Shown: piece by piece, positions 1 to 5,922 of the stretch
Position numbering within the stretch: the stretch's first letter is position 1
Layout: every line of letters starts with the position of its first letter
Assembly (NCBI GenBank): GCA_050247075.1
Contig: JBFWUW010000125.1
Coordinates: 1 to 12,038, forward strand
Direction: 5' to 3'
Length of the DNA stretch: 12,038 nucleotides
DNA from: JBFWUW01 sp050247075
GTDB taxonomy: Bacteria; Planctomycetota; Planctomycetia; Pirellulales; JBFWUW01
Translations under genes and position numbers: made by a program
Notes under the pieces: model-generated
The model's database searches: none
The model's input: the letters and a program-made list of their open reading frames with translations, nothing else
What the model was told of the DNA's origin: nothing

Positions 1-146
1 TCCAGGCGGTGGAAGACCCCAAGATCGCCGATCCGTTCGAGCGGAAGGTGCGCGCCATGGCCGCCGATGGTGCCATATCCGCCGCCGTGGCCAAGGAATT
101 GCTGGCCGCCCACCGTGAGTTTCAACCCAAAAGGAACATCAAATGA
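1..146 (+). CDS. C-terminal end of an unrecognised protein (5' truncated)
   Basis: An open frame enters from the left edge (first full codon at 3) and ends at TGA 144-146. It gives 47 residues, starting QAVEDPKIADPFERK and ending EFQPKRNIK. The piece is charged and alanine-rich, with no membrane segment, and probably helical (around AAVAKELLAAHREF). No family can be named from this tail. The stop overlaps the ATG of the next gene in the sequence ATGA (143-146), which implies one transcript and coupled translation. Codon use (GCC, CTG, AAG, CGG) matches the neighbouring genes. That the frame is real is supported by the overlap and by the absence of stops; function is unknown. Confidence 0.7.
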   Translation, partial: QAVEDPKIADPFERKVRAMAADGAISAAVAKELLAAHREFQPKRNIK

Positions 147-481
147 ATGAGCCGTGGTTCAACGCCGCATACTTCGCCTGGATTCCCGGTACCTTGCTGG
201 GCGTATGTGGCGGGTTATGGGGAACACTTGTGGGAGTTCTGGGACCGATGGGAAAGGGCAAGTCATGGATGATAGCGATGGGCTGGGGCATGCTGGCCGC
301 TTGCGCGGTACTGTTGCTGGCCGGTTTGGCTGCATTGTTGGCTGGGCAGCCATATGGCATCTGGTATGGCCTGGGATTCCCAGGGCTGTTGGGCCTGTTC
401 ATCGTTGGCGGACTGCTGCCGGTTGTCAAAAAGACCTATCAGCTAGCCGAGCAACGGCGGATGAACGCCCAAGATCTGTAG
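143..481 (+). CDS. Small three-helix membrane protein of unknown function
   Basis: The gene encodes 112 residues. Three hydrophobic stretches are visible, at about 10-35 (glycine-rich, with GTLLGVCGGLWGTLVGVLG), 43-66 and 72-94. A short Lys/Gly loop (GKGK) lies between the first two, and a charged C-terminal tail (KKTYQLAEQRRMNAQ) follows the third. The basic residues at the loop and tail suggest that these lie in the cytoplasm. The start is well supported: AGGA at about 132-135 lies 8-11 bases upstream, and the ATG overlaps the upstream stop by 4 bp. I do not recognise a characterised family, though planctomycetes and related phyla carry similar small glycine-rich membrane proteins. Its coupling to the upstream gene suggests that the two proteins act together. 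Its link to the kinase downstream is doubtful because a promoter-like site lies between them. Confidence 0.8.
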   Translation: MNEPWFNAAYFAWIPGTLLGVCGGLWGTLVGVLGPMGKGKSWMIAMGWGMLAACAVLLLAGLAALLAGQPYGIWYGLGFPGLLGLFIVGGLLPVVKKTYQLAEQRRMNAQDL

Positions 482-526
482 CCGCCATTGACCTGTCGCG
501 GCTTTCCTGGACGAGAGATATTTTCG

Positions 527-555
527 TTGCCATACTGCTGGGGGATGGGTAAAAT
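527..555 (+). promoter_or_regulatory. Putative sigma70-type promoter for the kinase gene
   Basis: TTGCCA (527-532) and TAAAAT (550-555) are separated by exactly 17 bp. Each box matches the sigma70 consensus at 5 of 6 positions. Transcription would start near 562, giving a leader of about 40-50 bases before the kinase start. It lies in the 122-bp gap after the membrane-protein gene, which holds nothing else clear apart from a weak 5-bp hairpin. Planctomycete promoters are poorly defined, so the call rests on consensus match and position alone. Confidence 0.5.
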
Positions 556-603
556 CCCGGAAGTTTAGCTTGAAGGCGTTACGCATCGGGTCCATCCGAA
601 CCA

Positions 604-2502
604 GTGTGCGGTATGCAGACGATACCACCCAGCGACGACTCCGCGCGCACCGTTTTCAATACGAACGCGTCTGCTGCCGCGGATCCCTCTACTACCAGAG
701 CAACACACGCTGCGCCGCCGGCCCCTCACGCGGATACGGAGGAGGTTCTGCAATCGCGAGATCACCAAACCGATGAGGTGAAAGACGGGCCTCTGCCAAC
801 CGCTTCGCGGGTGGTTGGCAATAATAACACCACGGAATACCACCCATCCGATACCGACGTCGCCACCGATGGCCGGCGGCAACCGCCGGCGACCGATAAA
901 ATTGGCAAGTACGAACTTGTCAGGCAGCTAGGCCAAGGGGCGTTTGGCGCGGTCTATCTGGCCAGACATCCAGAGTTAGACCGCCTGGTGGCCATCAAGC
1001 ATTTGCGGCGGCATGCCGAGTTATCGTCGAAGGAAGAGGCTAATTTCATTGCCGAGGCCCGCAATGCCGTGGCGGTCAAACAACCCCGCGTCGTCGAGGT
1101 GTACGACGCGGGCCGCTGCGACGTGTACGGCGTGTACATCGTCATGGAATATGTGGAGGGCCAGACGCTGGCTCAACGCTTGCAGCAAGGCACCTTGAGC
1201 GTGCCAGAGACGGTGCGGATTTGCCTGCAAATCGCGGAAGCCCTGGCGCAGACGCACCGCCCGGGCTACGTCCATCGCGATCTTAAACCGGCCAACGTGT
1301 TGCTGGATGCCAACGGCAATGCCAAGGTCTGCGATTTCGGACTGGCCATCAGCGAAACAGACCGCCGCGACAGACGCCAAGACTTTAGCGGCACGCGGGT
1401 CTACATGTCGCCCGAGCAACTGCGCGGCCATTGCCACCTGCTGGACGGCCGCAGCGATTTGTGGAGCCTGGCCGTTATCATGTACGAGTGCCTGACGGGC
1501 AAGCGTCCGTTTCGCGGCGACAGCATGGCCGAGGTACTGGAAGACATCGAGACACGCGACCCCGCGCCGATGTCGCAGTCCGTCGATGTTCCCGAGGAAT
1601 TGCAGTCCTTGTTCCGTCGCTGCACGCGGCTAGACCCCTCGCAGCGGCTAGATTCGGCGGCCGAGTTCATCAAGGCGTTGAAGCAAGTCGGCCAGCCGAT
1701 GCCGTCACCCGTTCCGCCAGGGCTTGCCCCGGCCGGGACGCCCGTGCGTCGTGGATTGCCTCTAGGGGCCGCGGCGTTGGCCTTGCTGGTGATCGGCTTG
1801 CTTTCCTGGATGGGATGGCTGACATTGCGCGGCTTAAGCGTCGCCCACACCGAAGGAGCGGTCAATCCGCTGCCGACGGCCAGCGCGGTTCCGCGTGATC
1901 CGTTCGGCACGGTAGATCTGTTCGCCAAGCCGCCAAGGCCGGTCGTGTTCTCGCACTTCCAAAAAGAGTGCCATTACGGCTATATGCCAGAGGCGAGAAA
2001 GCTGCGGGTCTGTGCCTACGATTGGTCGCTATTTTCCTGCGGCGACCATGCGGGCGACATGCAACTGGATACGTGCGTGGAGCATGGCAAGTCGCCTTCC
2101 ACAACCGGCTTGTTTTGGGGCCTGCACAAAGTCGTGGCAGCCGACGATTCCATCGAGACATCGTGCCTGGCGTTAGTGCTTCGTCCCGCCGACATCGCGC
2201 TGGGTTTCCGCAACGAAGCGCGACTGTATTCCCTACAAATCAAAATTCACCCCGTTATCGGGCCGATGATTACGACCCATAACCGTTGCGGCGTACCGAT
2301 GGAAGTGGATTGGAATAGGCCGGTTAGTTTGCGCGTTCGCATTGAAGGGGGCCGGCCGACCGATGTATCCGTCCAAGGAAAGGAACTTGAGCGGCTGGAC
2401 AAGAGCGAGACGATTGCCTGGGAAGATTACGCGGGGGGCGAGTGTGGCGTTAGTTTTCAGCAATACGAAGCGACGTTTACGCGACTTTTTCAACAATTTT
2501 GA
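604..2502 (+). CDS. Transmembrane Ser/Thr protein kinase with Cys-rich extracytoplasmic domain
   Basis: This is a Hanks-type (PknB-like) kinase of 632 residues. Residues 1-99 are a Ser/Thr/Ala/Pro-rich, probably disordered tail. The kinase domain runs about 100-365: glycine loop GQGAFGAV (110-117), ATP-binding Lys132 in VAIKH, catalytic loop HRDLKPAN (224-231) with Asp226, DFG 244-246, the activation-loop end GTRVYMSPE (263-271, Arg where most family members have GTP) and DGRSDLWSL from 281. A Pro-rich linker leads to one membrane helix (about 385-407), so residues from about 410 face outside the cytoplasm. That outer domain (430-632) is beta-rich, carries seven cysteines (456, 470, 479, 491, 521, 562, 614), has no PASTA, WD40 or TPR repeats, and is probably the sensor. 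It vaguely resembles planctomycete jelly-roll (DUF1080-like) domains, which is a guess. The start is GTG 604; ATG 613 in the same frame is equally possible, as neither has a clear ribosome binding site. A small gene follows after 17 bp. Confidence 0.93.
   Translation: MCGMQTIPPSDDSARTVFNTNASAAADPSTTRATHAAPPAPHADTEEVLQSRDHQTDEVKDGPLPTASRVVGNNNTTEYHPSDTDVATDGRRQPPATDKIGKYELVRQLGQGAFGAVYLARHPELDRLVAIKHLRRHAELSSKEEANFIAEARNAVAVKQPRVVEVYDAGRCDVYGVYIVMEYVEGQTLAQRLQQGTLSVPETVRICLQIAEALAQTHRPGYVHRDLKPANVLLDANGNAKVCDFGLAISETDRRDRRQDFSGTRVYMSPEQLRGHCHLLDGRSDLWSLAVIMYECLTGKRPFRGDSMAEVLEDIETRDPAPMSQSVDVPEELQSLFRRCTRLDPSQRLDSAAEFIKALKQVGQPMPSPVPPGLAPAGTPVRRGLPLGAAALALLVIGLLSWMGWLTLRGLSVAHTEGAVNPLPTASAVPRDPFGTVDLFAKPPRPVVFSHFQKECHYGYMPEARKLRVCAYDWSLFSCGDHAGDMQLDTCVEHGKSPSTTGLFWGLHKVVAADDSIETSCLALVLRPADIALGFRNEARLYSLQIKIHPVIGPMITTHNRCGVPMEVDWNRPVSLRVRIEGGRPTDVSVQGKELERLDKSETIAWEDYAGGECGVSFQQYEATFTRLFQQF
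864..897 (+). repeat. GC hairpin flanked by ACCGAT direct repeats inside the kinase gene
   Basis: GCCGGCGG (872-879), the 3-base loop CAA and CCGCCGGC (883-890) form a perfect 8-bp all-GC stem. ACCGAT occurs directly before it (865-870) and directly after it (892-897). It lies in the codons for the disordered linker just before the kinase domain, so it does not disturb a folded domain. It may be chance in GC-rich DNA, or a small palindromic insertion. Confidence 0.4.
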
Positions 2503-2519
2503 AATAGGGAGACTGAGAG

Positions 2520-2840
2520 ATGGCGAAGCAAATGACAGTGACGAACACCCTCGATTTGGACGGCCAAATTGAGGACGTGATGCAAATGGTCTACTGCCAT
2601 TTTACGTCGGTTGTCACACTAGATCCTGGCTGGACAATAAATACCGCGAGCGCAAAACTGTACGATCCGACTGGTTTGTTGCGGGCAAACATGACTCTGT
2701 ACACCCAAGTAGGGCACGTTTACACGTTCAAGGCTGATATCATGGCACCGAACAGGGTCCAATTGCCTGTAGGCATATGGCGATCAACGGCAGACTGCTC
2801 GATTGCCGTGACGTTCGAGGGAACTAAGGACGTCGAGTAA
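2520..2840 (+). CDS. Small beta-rich orphan protein downstream of the kinase
   Basis: The gene encodes 106 residues and I do not recognise it. AGGGAGA (2506-2512) ends 7 bases before the ATG, which fixes this start. The sequence has no signal peptide or membrane helix. It alternates polar and hydrophobic residues in a beta-strand pattern (TVTNTLDL, SVVTLDPGWTI, AKLYDP, HVYTFKADI, CSIAVTFEG), suggesting a small beta-sandwich. It has two cysteines (in VYCHF and ADCSIAV). It starts 17 bp after the kinase stop with its own strong ribosome binding site, and a hairpin terminator follows, so it is probably co-transcribed with the kinase. A role as substrate, partner or accessory of the kinase is an inference from position only. 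Confidence 0.75.
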   Translation: MAKQMTVTNTLDLDGQIEDVMQMVYCHFTSVVTLDPGWTINTASAKLYDPTGLLRANMTLYTQVGHVYTFKADIMAPNRVQLPVGIWRSTADCSIAVTFEGTKDVE

Positions 2841-2877
2841 AAAGTGCAGTCGACCATCCCGTCCCGCGTCTCCATCC

Positions 2878-2920
2878 GTTCGATCATCCGAACTAGGTAT
2901 CGGATGATCGAGCTTTCTTC
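2878..2920 (+). terminator. Rho-independent-type terminator after the kinase operon
   Basis: TCGATCATCCGA (2880-2891) pairs perfectly with TCGGATGATCGA (2900-2911) over 12 bp, with the 8-base loop ACTAGGTA. A G-T pair (2879/2912) and a G-C pair (2878/2913) extend the stem. TTTCTTC follows at 2914-2920, giving an imperfect T-tract. It lies between convergent genes, 38 bp after the small orphan gene. The other strand has no T-run after the stem, so it mainly serves the + strand. Confidence 0.7.
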
Positions 2921-2983
2921 AGAAAGGCCGAAGAGGAATTTGGCGACTAACTTGCAGGCCATCCATTCTTCACCTAGCTGCCG

Positions 2984-3003
2984 GCAGTGAGCGAATTCAC
3001 TGC
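2984..3003 (-). terminator. Hairpin just after the ADP-ribosylglycohydrolase stop
   Basis: GCAGTGA (2984-2990) and TCACTGC (2997-3003) form a 7-bp stem with a 6-base loop. On the - strand it begins 6 bases after the stop codon of the ADP-ribosylglycohydrolase gene. No T-run follows on the - strand, so it may be a 3'-end-stabilising or Rho-assisted structure and not a standard terminator. The overlapping 10-bp palindrome CTGCCGGCAG (2978-2987) offers an alternative fold. Confidence 0.35.
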
Positions 3004-3009
3004 TAGCCA

Positions 3010-4068
3010 TCAGTAGGGCGGCAGTATGCGCCGCAGGCCATGCGACAAGACGATGGCCGCGAAGAAAACGTTTCTTGCCATCAACGCAACGGCTGAGAGC
3101 CGCGGGGGAATACCGGTTCGTCGCGAGTCGCGAGAGCCGTGCAGCCGGCTTGCCAATTCATGCATCCAGTCAACGGTGCGAGGCCATTCCCATAGCCCGT
3201 GCAGCCACTCCTGGGGAATGCCCGCCCGGCCCACGCCGCAGCCCATAATCCCGCCAACGATGGCCGCCGTGCTGTCGGTGTCGCCGCCACACTTGATAAT
3301 TTCGATCACGCCGAGGCGAAACTGACCCTGGTTGCGCAGCCAGGCATGCAAAGCCACGGGCACGGTGTGATAGACATAGCCCGACACTCCCTGTTGCAAG
3401 CCCAATGAACTTGCGAATTGGGCGGTTGGCTCATTGCCTTCCACGCTCTCCACCGCGCGGTCTAGCAGGGCGTGCAGTTCATTGGTGCCGGTATCTTGCA
3501 GTTGTTCATGCAGCAAGCCCAAGTATTCCCTGGCCGCTACCTTTGATGACCGGCTAGCCAACCATGCGGCCAAGGCGACCGCGAAAGCGCCATACTCGGC
3601 CTTGGGGTCGGTATGTGTGACCCGTGTCGATGTTCGGACTATTTGTTTCAGTAGGCCAAGATCGTCGATTGCCGCTCCTAGGATCGCACTTCGCATGGCA
3701 GGCCCATTACCGGCCGAATAGACACCGCTTTGCCATGGGGAATATCCGCACCACAGCTTGAGCGTTGCTTTCAAAGTGGCCCAGCCAATACCGGCCGGCA
3801 ACCCTAGCAGCCACCGGCGAAGCCGACTGGCGAATTCGCGGGCAACGGCATCGGGATCGTCTCCCGCCGCCAGCAACGATTCGGCCGCCATGCAGGTATG
3901 CTCGGTATCATCCGAGACCATGCCGCGCCCTGGGAGCAAACGGTACCTATCAGGTTCGCCAAACAGGCGGCGGCCTCTGCGCGGCGATAAGCCTTCGTAG
4001 GGCAATCCCAACGCATCACCCACCGCGGTTCCCAAGACGCAGCCGATGACCGCCTGGCGGTTGCTCAC
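3010..4068 (-). CDS. ADP-ribosylglycohydrolase (ARH/DraG family) with hydrophobic C-terminal tail
   Basis: Enzymes of this family use two metal ions, usually Mg, to remove ADP-ribose from proteins or related ADP-ribosyl compounds. Landmarks over 352 residues: GTAVGDALGLPYEG (13-26), the first metal motif SDDTEHT (52-58, Asp53/Asp54), NGPAMR (121-126), THTDP (151-155) and the second metal motif GGDTDST (261-267, Asp263/Asp265). All expected metal ligands are present, so it is probably active. After the usual family end (near WPRTVDWMHELASRL) comes an extra tail of about 40 residues with a hydrophobic stretch (325-342) ending in LRRILPPY, possibly a membrane anchor. Start: GTG 4066-4068 overlaps the pntB stop by 4 bp (GTGA), so translation is probably coupled to pntB. 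Its substrate cannot be read from sequence; no DraT-like transferase is in the window. Confidence 0.92.
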   Translation of the reverse strand: MSNRQAVIGCVLGTAVGDALGLPYEGLSPRRGRRLFGEPDRYRLLPGRGMVSDDTEHTCMAAESLLAAGDDPDAVAREFASRLRRWLLGLPAGIGWATLKATLKLWCGYSPWQSGVYSAGNGPAMRSAILGAAIDDLGLLKQIVRTSTRVTHTDPKAEYGAFAVALAAWLASRSSKVAAREYLGLLHEQLQDTGTNELHALLDRAVESVEGNEPTAQFASSLGLQQGVSGYVYHTVPVALHAWLRNQGQFRLGVIEIIKCGGDTDSTAAIVGGIMGCGVGRAGIPQEWLHGLWEWPRTVDWMHELASRLHGSRDSRRTGIPPRLSAVALMARNVFFAAIVLSHGLRRILPPY

Positions 4069-5456
4069 AATTGCTTCATCGCGGCGATGATATCCAAGAT
4101 TGCCTTCTTACCGTCGGCAAAGAAAATCTGCGCGTTGTCCGCCACGAACAGCGGGTTGTGGATTCCCGCGAAGCCGGGACTAAGGCTGCGTTTGACGACG
4201 ATCACGCTGCGGGCTTTATCCACGTCCAGGATCGGCATGCCGGCGATCGGGCTGGCTGGGTCTGTGCGGGCCATGGGGTTTACCACGTCGTTGGCACCGA
4301 TGACGATGGCCACGTCGGTTTGCGCGAAGGAGGGGTTAATGTCATCCATTTCCTTCAATTGGTCGTAGGAAATATCGGCCTCGGCCAGCAATACGTTCAT
4401 GTGGCCCGGCATGCGGCCGGCGACCGGATGGATGGCAAACTCCACTTTGCAGCCGCGGGCGTCGAGCATGTCAGCCAGATCGCGAACGACATGCTGCGCC
4501 TGCGAGACGGCCAGACCATAACCCGGCACGATCACCACGCTGCGGGCGGAATCGAGCAGCAGGGCGATTTCGTCGGCGGAGGTCGATTTGACGCGGCCGG
4601 TGTAAAAGTCGTCGCCCGCCGCCCCTTCGGCGGCCCCACCCATGACGCCAAACAACACATTGGCCAGCGAACGGTTCATGGCCTTGCACATGATCTTACA
4701 CAGAATAATGCCCGACATGCCGACCAGCGAACCGCTGATAATCAGCGCGGTATTGTTGAGGACAAAGCCCGTGGCACACGCCGCCAGCCCCGAGTACGAG
4801 TTGAGCAGGCAGATCACGACCGGCATGTCGGCCCCGCCAATTGGCAGCACCAGTGAGATACCCAGCACCGAGGCCACCGCCACCAGCAGCCAATACAGGC
4901 TTTGGCTGCCGGGATTGTTGAGCGCCAACAAGATCAGCACCACGCAAACCGCCGCCAGTACCGCATTGAAAGCCTGTTGCCCGCGGAACGTGACCGGCTT
5001 GGCGGGGAGCAGCCACTCTTGCAGCTTGTCGGCAGCCACCAGGCTTCCCCAAAATGTCACCGCGCCGATCAAGCCCGAGGCCGCCGTGGCCAAGGCGGCC
5101 TCGGGCGAAGGGGTAAAACCCCGGTCGAGTACATCAACCAGTTCGGCACCCGCCACCAGCACGCTGGCCCCGCCGCCGAATCCGTTCAACACGCCGACCA
5201 TTTGCGGCATGCCGGTCATTGGCACGCGCCGAGCCATCCAGGCCCCCAAGGCCCCGCCGACGACCATGCCCGCCACGATCGAGCCGTAACTGACAATATT
5301 GGCATTGAACAACGTGGCGATAATGGCAATCAACATGCCCATCGCCCCCAAAATATTGCCACGAACGGCGGTGCGCGGTTTCGCCAACCCCTTAAAGCAA
5401 AGGATGAACAGCACGGAAGCTGTCAGGTACGCGAGATTTATGGCGTTTTCGCGCAT
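4065..5456 (-). CDS. pntB: NAD(P) transhydrogenase subunit beta (PntB)
   Basis: This is the membrane and NADP(H)-binding subunit of the proton-translocating transhydrogenase, which uses the proton gradient to move hydride from NADH to NADP+. Its 463 residues match the usual length (about 460). Residues 1-260 hold the membrane helices, including MPQMVGVLNGFGGG (83-96) and VVICLLNSYSGLAA (213-226). Residue 91, where E. coli PntB has the proton-channel His, is Asn here, a variant I believe is common in other bacteria. The NADP domain follows, with GYGLAVSQAQH (312-322), GRMPGHMNVLLAEADISYD (347-365), GAND (387-390) and KRSLSPGFAGI (422-432). The ATG at 5454-5456 lacks a clear ribosome binding site and lies 13 bp from a repeat element. 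The stop overlaps the GTG of the ADP-ribosylglycohydrolase gene. Confidence 0.97.
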   Translation of the reverse strand: MRENAINLAYLTASVLFILCFKGLAKPRTAVRGNILGAMGMLIAIIATLFNANIVSYGSIVAGMVVGGALGAWMARRVPMTGMPQMVGVLNGFGGGASVLVAGAELVDVLDRGFTPSPEAALATAASGLIGAVTFWGSLVAADKLQEWLLPAKPVTFRGQQAFNAVLAAVCVVLILLALNNPGSQSLYWLLVAVASVLGISLVLPIGGADMPVVICLLNSYSGLAACATGFVLNNTALIISGSLVGMSGIILCKIMCKAMNRSLANVLFGVMGGAAEGAAGDDFYTGRVKSTSADEIALLLDSARSVVIVPGYGLAVSQAQHVVRDLADMLDARGCKVEFAIHPVAGRMPGHMNVLLAEADISYDQLKEMDDINPSFAQTDVAIVIGANDVVNPMARTDPASPIAGMPILDVDKARSVIVVKRSLSPGFAGIHNPLFVADNAQIFFADGKKAILDIIAAMKQL

Positions 5457-5469
5457 GAATGTGGATTAG

Positions 5470-5550
5470 AGTTTTCAGTTTTCAGTTTTCAGTACTCGGT
5501 TTTCAGGCGGCAGCGGTCAGCTTGATGGGAATGACTGACAACTGATAACT
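5470..5550. repeat. Heptad repeat element with inverted arms between pntAB and pntB
   Basis: Three perfect tandem TTTTCAG units (5472-5492) are followed in phase by a decayed unit TACTCGG (5493-5499) and a fourth good one (5500-5506), so five 7-bp units lie in register. About 27 bp further on, the opposite orientation appears as ACTGACA ACTGATA ACT (5534-5550). AGTTTTCAGTTTTCAGT (5477-5493, or equally 5470-5486) pairs with ACTGACAACTGATAACT at 15 of 17 positions, so the pnt mRNA can form a long hairpin here. It fills most of the 97-bp gap between pntAB and pntB. Similar heptads are, as I recall, dispersed in some bacterial genomes, but I cannot count copies here. Confidence 0.75.
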
Positions 5551-5553
5551 TCC

Positions 5554-5922
5554 TCAGTCCCTAGAGCGAAACATCGCCAACATCCTATTCGTCACCATAA
5601 ACCCGCCGACGCAATTGACCGTGGCGAAGACGACTGCCACGAAGCCCAGCGCGGTCGAGAGCCAGGGGGTGGTCCCGGAGGCGATTAGCGCGCCGACAAT
5701 GGTGATGCCGCTGACCGCGTTGGAACCCGACATCAGCGGCGTGTGCAGCAGCGGCGGAACGCGATTGATCACGTCGGTTCCCACGAACATGGCCAGGACA
5801 AACACCGTTAACAACAGCACCAGCAGCCCCGGCGGCAGGCTGTGCGGTTCCTTGGCCACGGCTTCCACCGCCTTTTGGGCGTCTGCCAGCAACGGCACCA
5901 GCCCCAGACAGAATAAGGTCAT
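5554..5922 (-). CDS. pntAB: NAD(P) transhydrogenase subunit alpha part 2 (PntAB)
   Basis: This small membrane subunit supplies alpha-chain transmembrane helices to the transhydrogenase proton channel. Its 122 residues contain the family hallmark from VINRVPPLLHTPLMSGSNA (51-69) into VSGITIVGALIASG (70-83). Three hydrophobic segments lie at about 32-48, 68-83 and 88-110, and a short hydrophobic N-terminus (1-13) precedes them. The chosen start is ATG 5920-5922: it overlaps the pntAA stop by 4 bp (ATGA) and has GGAGG about 6-10 bases upstream inside pntAA. The same frame stays open to an ATG at 6039, but that extension (Arg/Pro-rich, lying within pntAA) is unlike any PntAB. The separate PntAA and PntAB chains are the three-subunit arrangement known from Rhodospirillum rubrum, not the fused E. 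coli PntA. Confidence 0.95.
   Translation of the reverse strand: MTLFCLGLVPLLADAQKAVEAVAKEPHSLPPGLLVLLLTVFVLAMFVGTDVINRVPPLLHTPLMSGSNAVSGITIVGALIASGTTPWLSTALGFVAVVFATVNCVGGFMVTNRMLAMFRSRD

Noticed and set aside
542..558. Hairpin GGGAT / ATCCC between the membrane protein and the kinase
   Set aside because: A 5-bp stem with no T-run is too weak for a terminator and overlaps the candidate -10 box.
4071..5525. Several + strand frames (4071-4856, 4642-5289, 4902-5525)
   Set aside because: They are antisense to pntB and have atypical composition; pntB accounts for the region fully.
5472..5550. CRISPR-like array
   Set aside because: Repeat units are only 7 bp, contiguous and without spacers; no cas genes are present.
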